DNA of 25,823 nucleotides from JBDGPU01 sp042219525 (GTDB lineage: Archaea > Halobacteriota > Halobacteria > Halobacteriales > Haloferacaceae): the NCBI GenBank assembly GCA_042219525.1, contig JBDGPU010000040.1, positions 1 through 25,823 of the forward strand, given 5' to 3'. Shown piece after piece: positions 23,330-25,823 of the stretch. Within the stretch, counting starts at the first letter, position 1; each line of letters starts with the position of its first letter. A model generated the notes under the pieces. It saw only the letters and a list, made by a program, of their open reading frames with translations. It was not told the origin of the DNA and ran no database searches. A program made the position numbers and the translations under genes.

Positions 23330-23488
23330 GTCGCCGTTGGTGTCGCCTTCGTTGTCGCGGTCGCCGTCGCCGTTGGTGTCGCCATCGTTGTCGCGATCGA
23401 CGTCGTTGCTGTTGGAGTCACCACCGCCATTGCCGTCGCAGTCACCACCGCCATTGGCGTCGCAGTCACCACCGCCATTGCTGTCGCC
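23330..23488. repeat. Two adjacent tandem repeat families coding Asp/Asn/Gly-rich sequence on the minus strand
   Basis: Two 36-bp units (23330-23365, 23366-23401) are followed after 15 bases by three 24-bp units (23417-23440, 23441-23464, 23465-23488). Read on the minus strand they give repeats such as DNDGDTNGDGDR and NGGGDCDA, resembling calcium-binding Asp-rich repeats of surface proteins, with C-ending codons. The minus frame is open from about 23596 to 23030 but has no ATG; a GTG at 23572 is possible. Its 3' part is the antisense of the 23065-23241 gene. On the plus strand the same DNA would encode a Val/Ala low-complexity stretch. I cannot decide whether a protein is made. The interval 23278-23611 holds nothing else. 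Confidence 0.6.
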
Positions 23489-23611
23489 GTCGCCGCCCTC
23501 GGAGCCGTCGGGGGCGTCAGCTTGGATGATCCTGAGGTGTTTATCGCGGTCCTTGGTAACACTTCCGCCCACACTTTCAATACCAGTCGCGGACAACTTT
23601 CTAATTGGACC

Positions 23612-24754
23612 ATGAACATTGCTGATATCGCGGTGCCGGAATATATCGAGGTCGACGCCGACGAGCGACTCGCCAAGGTCCGCTCTCTCTTCGAGCGCGA
23701 GAACCCGAAAGGGATCATCGTCACCGAAGACGGCGAGTACGCTGGCGTCGTCGGCGAGAAGCAGCTGATCCGGTCACGCATGGAGGACGACACGAAAGTG
23801 TCGGCCGTGATGACCCCGGCACCCGAGATCGACCGCCACGAGGACATCCGCGAGGCAGCGCGGCTGCTCATCGAGGGGGGCGTCAAGATCGCCCCGGTGT
23901 ACGAGGGTGAGAAACTCTACGGGATCATCACTGGCGACGCCATCCTCCAGGCCGTCATTGACAGCCTGGACGCCAACACCGTCGAGCAGGTGTACACGGC
24001 GGACGTGATTACCATCACCGAAGACGAGAACGTCGGCCAGGCGATCAACCGACTACGGAAGAACAGCATCTCTCGGCTTCCCGTGCTCAGCGAGAGCGGC
24101 AAGCTCACCGGCGTCATCACCACGAACGACATCGTCAACTTCGTCATTCGCGAGCAGGACCGGCAGGGCAGCGGCGACCGCTCCGGCGACATCGACCGCA
24201 TGCTCGACCTCCCTGTCTACGACCTGATGTCCGGGCCCGCGATCACGGCTCAGCCCGGCGAGACGACGCAGGAAGCCGTCGAGCGCATGTTCGAGAACAA
24301 CATCTCCGGGCTCGTCGTGACGCCGTCGTCCTCGGAGAGCAAGATCGCCGGCGTGCTCACGAAGACGGACGTTCTCCGCTCGCTCACGTACACGGAACGT
24401 GAGGGGATGGACGTCCAGATCAGCAACATCGACCTGCTGGACACCATCTCGCGAGGTCACGTCGTCGAATCAATCGAGAAGGTCGCGAAGAAGTACCAGA
24501 AGATGCAGGTGTTCCACGCGCACGTGCGCCTGCACGAGCACAAGGAGAAGCTCCGTGGGACCCCGCTCATCCAGTGTCAGATCCGGCTCCGGACGAGCAA
24601 GGGGCAGGTCATCGGCACCGGCGAGGGCTACGGCGCGGAACACGCGTTCCACGTCGCGCTCGACAAGCTCGAGCGTAACCTGCTCGAAATCAAGGGGATC
24701 AACGCGGACGAGGAGTACCGCGGCCAGCTCCTGCGGAAACTCGGCGAGCTGTAG
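23612..24754 (+). CDS. Four-CBS-domain protein with ribosome-hibernation-factor-like C-terminus
   Basis: The 380-residue protein has four CBS motifs: about 1-58 (KGIIVTEDGEYAGVVGEKQL), 62-120 (VKIAPVYEGEKLYGIITGDA), 124-185 (SISRLPVLSESGKLTGVITT) and 200-262 (ISGLVVTPSSSESKIAGVLT). These form two Bateman modules that usually bind adenine nucleotides. Residues about 288-370 (KKYQKMQVFHAHVRLHEHKE, then IQCQIRLRTSKGQVIGTGEG and HAFHVALDKLERNLLEIKG) follow the strand-helix pattern of the HPF/RaiA fold. Energy-sensing control of ribosome dormancy is a reasonable inference; archaeal CBS proteins that dimerise 30S subunits have been reported (recalled). The start at 23612 (MNIADIAVPE) is chosen because the CBS fold begins there; the upstream in-frame sequence is part of the repeat region. 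Confidence 0.85.
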   Translation: MNIADIAVPEYIEVDADERLAKVRSLFERENPKGIIVTEDGEYAGVVGEKQLIRSRMEDDTKVSAVMTPAPEIDRHEDIREAARLLIEGGVKIAPVYEGEKLYGIITGDAILQAVIDSLDANTVEQVYTADVITITEDENVGQAINRLRKNSISRLPVLSESGKLTGVITTNDIVNFVIREQDRQGSGDRSGDIDRMLDLPVYDLMSGPAITAQPGETTQEAVERMFENNISGLVVTPSSSESKIAGVLTKTDVLRSLTYTEREGMDVQISNIDLLDTISRGHVVESIEKVAKKYQKMQVFHAHVRLHEHKEKLRGTPLIQCQIRLRTSKGQVIGTGEGYGAEHAFHVALDKLERNLLEIKGINADEEYRGQLLRKLGEL

Positions 24755-24768
24755 AAGGGCGACCTTCT

Positions 24769-24816
24769 CGTTTCCCGGCCATCGTCGCGTTTCCCGGCCA
24801 TCGTCACGTTTCCCGT
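24769..24816. repeat. 19-bp tandem repeats between convergent genes
   Basis: CGTTTCCCGGCCATCGTC-type units start at 24769, 24788 and 24807 (the third is partial). They sit in the 93-base gap between the convergent CBS-protein and radB genes. The T-rich steps (GTTTCCCGTTTTC) may contribute to transcription termination. Confidence 0.65.
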
Positions 24817-24847
24817 TTTCGCGCGTCGTCGATTATCCCGCCGGTTC

Positions 24848-25540
24848 TCAGAACTCGTCAGTGCCTTCGACGCCGGCATCCGTGATCCGGAACGTGGCCG
24901 TTTCGCCGGCGGCCTTCGACCGGTGCTTCTCCAGCGTCGCGCGTCGGTTCCCGCCCCGGAAGCGGTCGACGCGCACGATCGCGCCGGTCCAGTGTTCCAG
25001 CGTGTTCCCGCCCAGCGCGCGGACTTTGTCGCTGTCGATGTCGGAGAACACCTGGTTCGTCAGGACGACCGCGAGGTCGTGGCGGCGCGCCAGCGAGAGG
25101 AGGTGTGTCACCTGGCGGGCCACCTTCCGGAGCGACTCGCCGCCGGCGGCGTCGCCGGCGCGTTCCAGTCGGTAGAACCCGGTCGCCGAGTCGAGGACGA
25201 TCAGCTCGACGTCCTCGGCGAACTCCTCGGCGTCGCGAACGGCCTCCTCCTGGTCCTCGAAGTCGTACGCTTCCGTGATGATGAGCCGGGAGGCGATCTC
25301 CTCGACCGGCTCGTCGGACCGTTCCTCCGCGATCTGGCGGAAACGGTCGATCGAGAGCCCCTCGGTGTCGATGTAGAGGACGCGGCCCCCGTCGGCGGCG
25401 ACCTCGACGGCGGCCGAGAGCGCGAGGTTCGTCTTCCCGGCGGCTGGTGGGCCGTACACCTGCGTTACGACTTCCCGCTCGAACCCGCCACCGAGCAGTT
25501 CGTCGACGGGCGGACAGCCGGTGGGGACGGAATCAGTCAC
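24848..25540 (-). CDS. radB: DNA repair and recombination protein RadB
   Basis: The 230-residue protein is a RecA-superfamily core without the N-terminal helix-hairpin-helix domain of RadA, the defining layout of RadB. It has Walker A GPPAAGKT (30-37), GGRVLYIDTEGLSIDRFRQI after it, Walker B VELIVLDSATG (D117), and VVLTNQVFSDIDSD with LGGNTLEHWTGAIVRVDRFR near the end. RadB assists RadA-dependent homologous recombination in euryarchaea. The start is GTG (25538-25540); no in-frame ATG lies upstream, and a GGTTTTTC box is centred about 27 bases before it, which fits a leaderless message with a GTG start. It converges on the CBS-protein gene. Confidence 0.93.
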   Translation of the reverse strand: MTDSVPTGCPPVDELLGGGFEREVVTQVYGPPAAGKTNLALSAAVEVAADGGRVLYIDTEGLSIDRFRQIAEERSDEPVEEIASRLIITEAYDFEDQEEAVRDAEEFAEDVELIVLDSATGFYRLERAGDAAGGESLRKVARQVTHLLSLARRHDLAVVLTNQVFSDIDSDKVRALGGNTLEHWTGAIVRVDRFRGGNRRATLEKHRSKAAGETATFRITDAGVEGTDEF

Positions 25541-25562
25541 TGGCCTGGCTTCGTCGCGTCGG

Positions 25563-25570
25563 GAGAAAAA
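25563..25570 (-). promoter_or_regulatory. TATA-like box for radB
   Basis: Minus strand reads GTTTTTCT, centred about 27 bases before the GTG at 25540. The spacing supports the GTG start and a leaderless message. Confidence 0.45.
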
Positions 25571-25697
25571 CCACGTGGTCTATGCATTCGCTAGTACGCG
25601 CTATCTCTGTTCGGTATCCCTGAAAAAGGCTGGGACGAACGCTGCTGTGGGGAATCGGTCTTCTGGGTTGCTGTCGGCGCTGGTGATGCTGATCAAT

Positions 25698-25823
25698 ATG
25701 CTTCGAAAGCTCCAGTCGCTCAGGCGGTCGCTTTCCGCGTGGTTAGGTTGGTTATCGCCGCTTGCTGTACCACTCAGCATGCCCAGAAAGCCCCAGCCGC
25801 TGAGACGGTCGCGCTGCTCGCTG
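25698..25823 (-). repeat. Inverted copies of the left-edge structured repeat
   Basis: The segment 25769-25823, read on the minus strand, matches 117-169 with one extra base: ...CAGCGGCTGGGGCTTTCTGG through GCATGCTGAGTGGT. A more diverged half-copy (GCGACCGCCTGAGCGACTGG then AGCTTTC on the minus strand) lies at 25698-25733. The left arm of the main copy would lie beyond the window. The stretch 25571-25697 holds no gene that I can support. Confidence 0.7.

Noticed and set aside
23251..23886. 211-codon minus-strand Thr/Ala-rich frame over the repeat tract and the start of the CBS-protein gene
   Set aside because: It resembles a surface-protein linker, but it starts inside the well-supported CBS coding region and has no promoter or domain.

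Overview
The window looks like chromosomal DNA from a haloarchaeon (class Halobacteria). It is GC-rich and codes for acidic proteins. Most first genes of a unit have a TATA-like box 23-32 bases upstream of the start codon and no Shine-Dalgarno motif, as in leaderless haloarchaeal transcription. Archaeal markers include RadB, a Tat lipoprotein binding protein and a bat-type (HTH_10) regulator. All product names come from reading motifs and family resemblance by eye; no database search was possible.

Layout. (1) 1-264: a repeat that can fold into a long nested stem, followed by a tandem half-copy. Its inverted counterpart lies at the far right edge (25769-25823). (2) 320-3365: a minus-strand toxin-antitoxin island with two AbrB/PIN (VapBC-like) pairs, one TumE/HVO_A0114-type pair and an orphan HicB-like protein. 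(3) 3491-9949: chromosomal-type genes: a malic enzyme fused to a phosphotransacetylase-like domain, a multipass membrane protein, an M24-peptidase-like protein that has lost most metal ligands, and a divergent membrane protein with a large external domain. (4) 9950-10410: a cluster of small hairpins, a tRNA-Val(GAC) gene, and a second copy of the tRNA 3' end 134 bp downstream, which looks like an old attachment site. (5) 10528-11819: a sodium/calcium exchanger gene interrupted by a one-base frameshift. (6) 12051-16330: an HTH regulator, a YkvI-like transporter, DgcN (DUF1611) and DgcA (enolase superfamily), read as a probable D-glutamate utilisation locus. (7) 16436-22974: an amidase and a five-gene branched-chain-amino-acid/amide type ABC importer, split into two divergent arms (livH-livG-livF on minus, binding protein and livM on plus). 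(8) 23065-25540: a small conserved-looking protein, an Asp/Asn/Gly-coding repeat tract, a four-CBS protein with a ribosome-hibernation-factor-like C-terminus, and RadB.

How the genes may work together. Sections 6 and 7 together look like a nitrogen and amino acid scavenging region. In one part D-glutamate would be taken up, N-acetylated and racemised. In the other, amides or amino acids would be imported by the ABC system and hydrolysed by the amidase. The malic enzyme would supply pyruvate and reducing power from C4 acids. The left edge (toxin-antitoxin modules next to a repeat) and the tRNA-Val remnant mark places where mobile DNA has probably come and gone.
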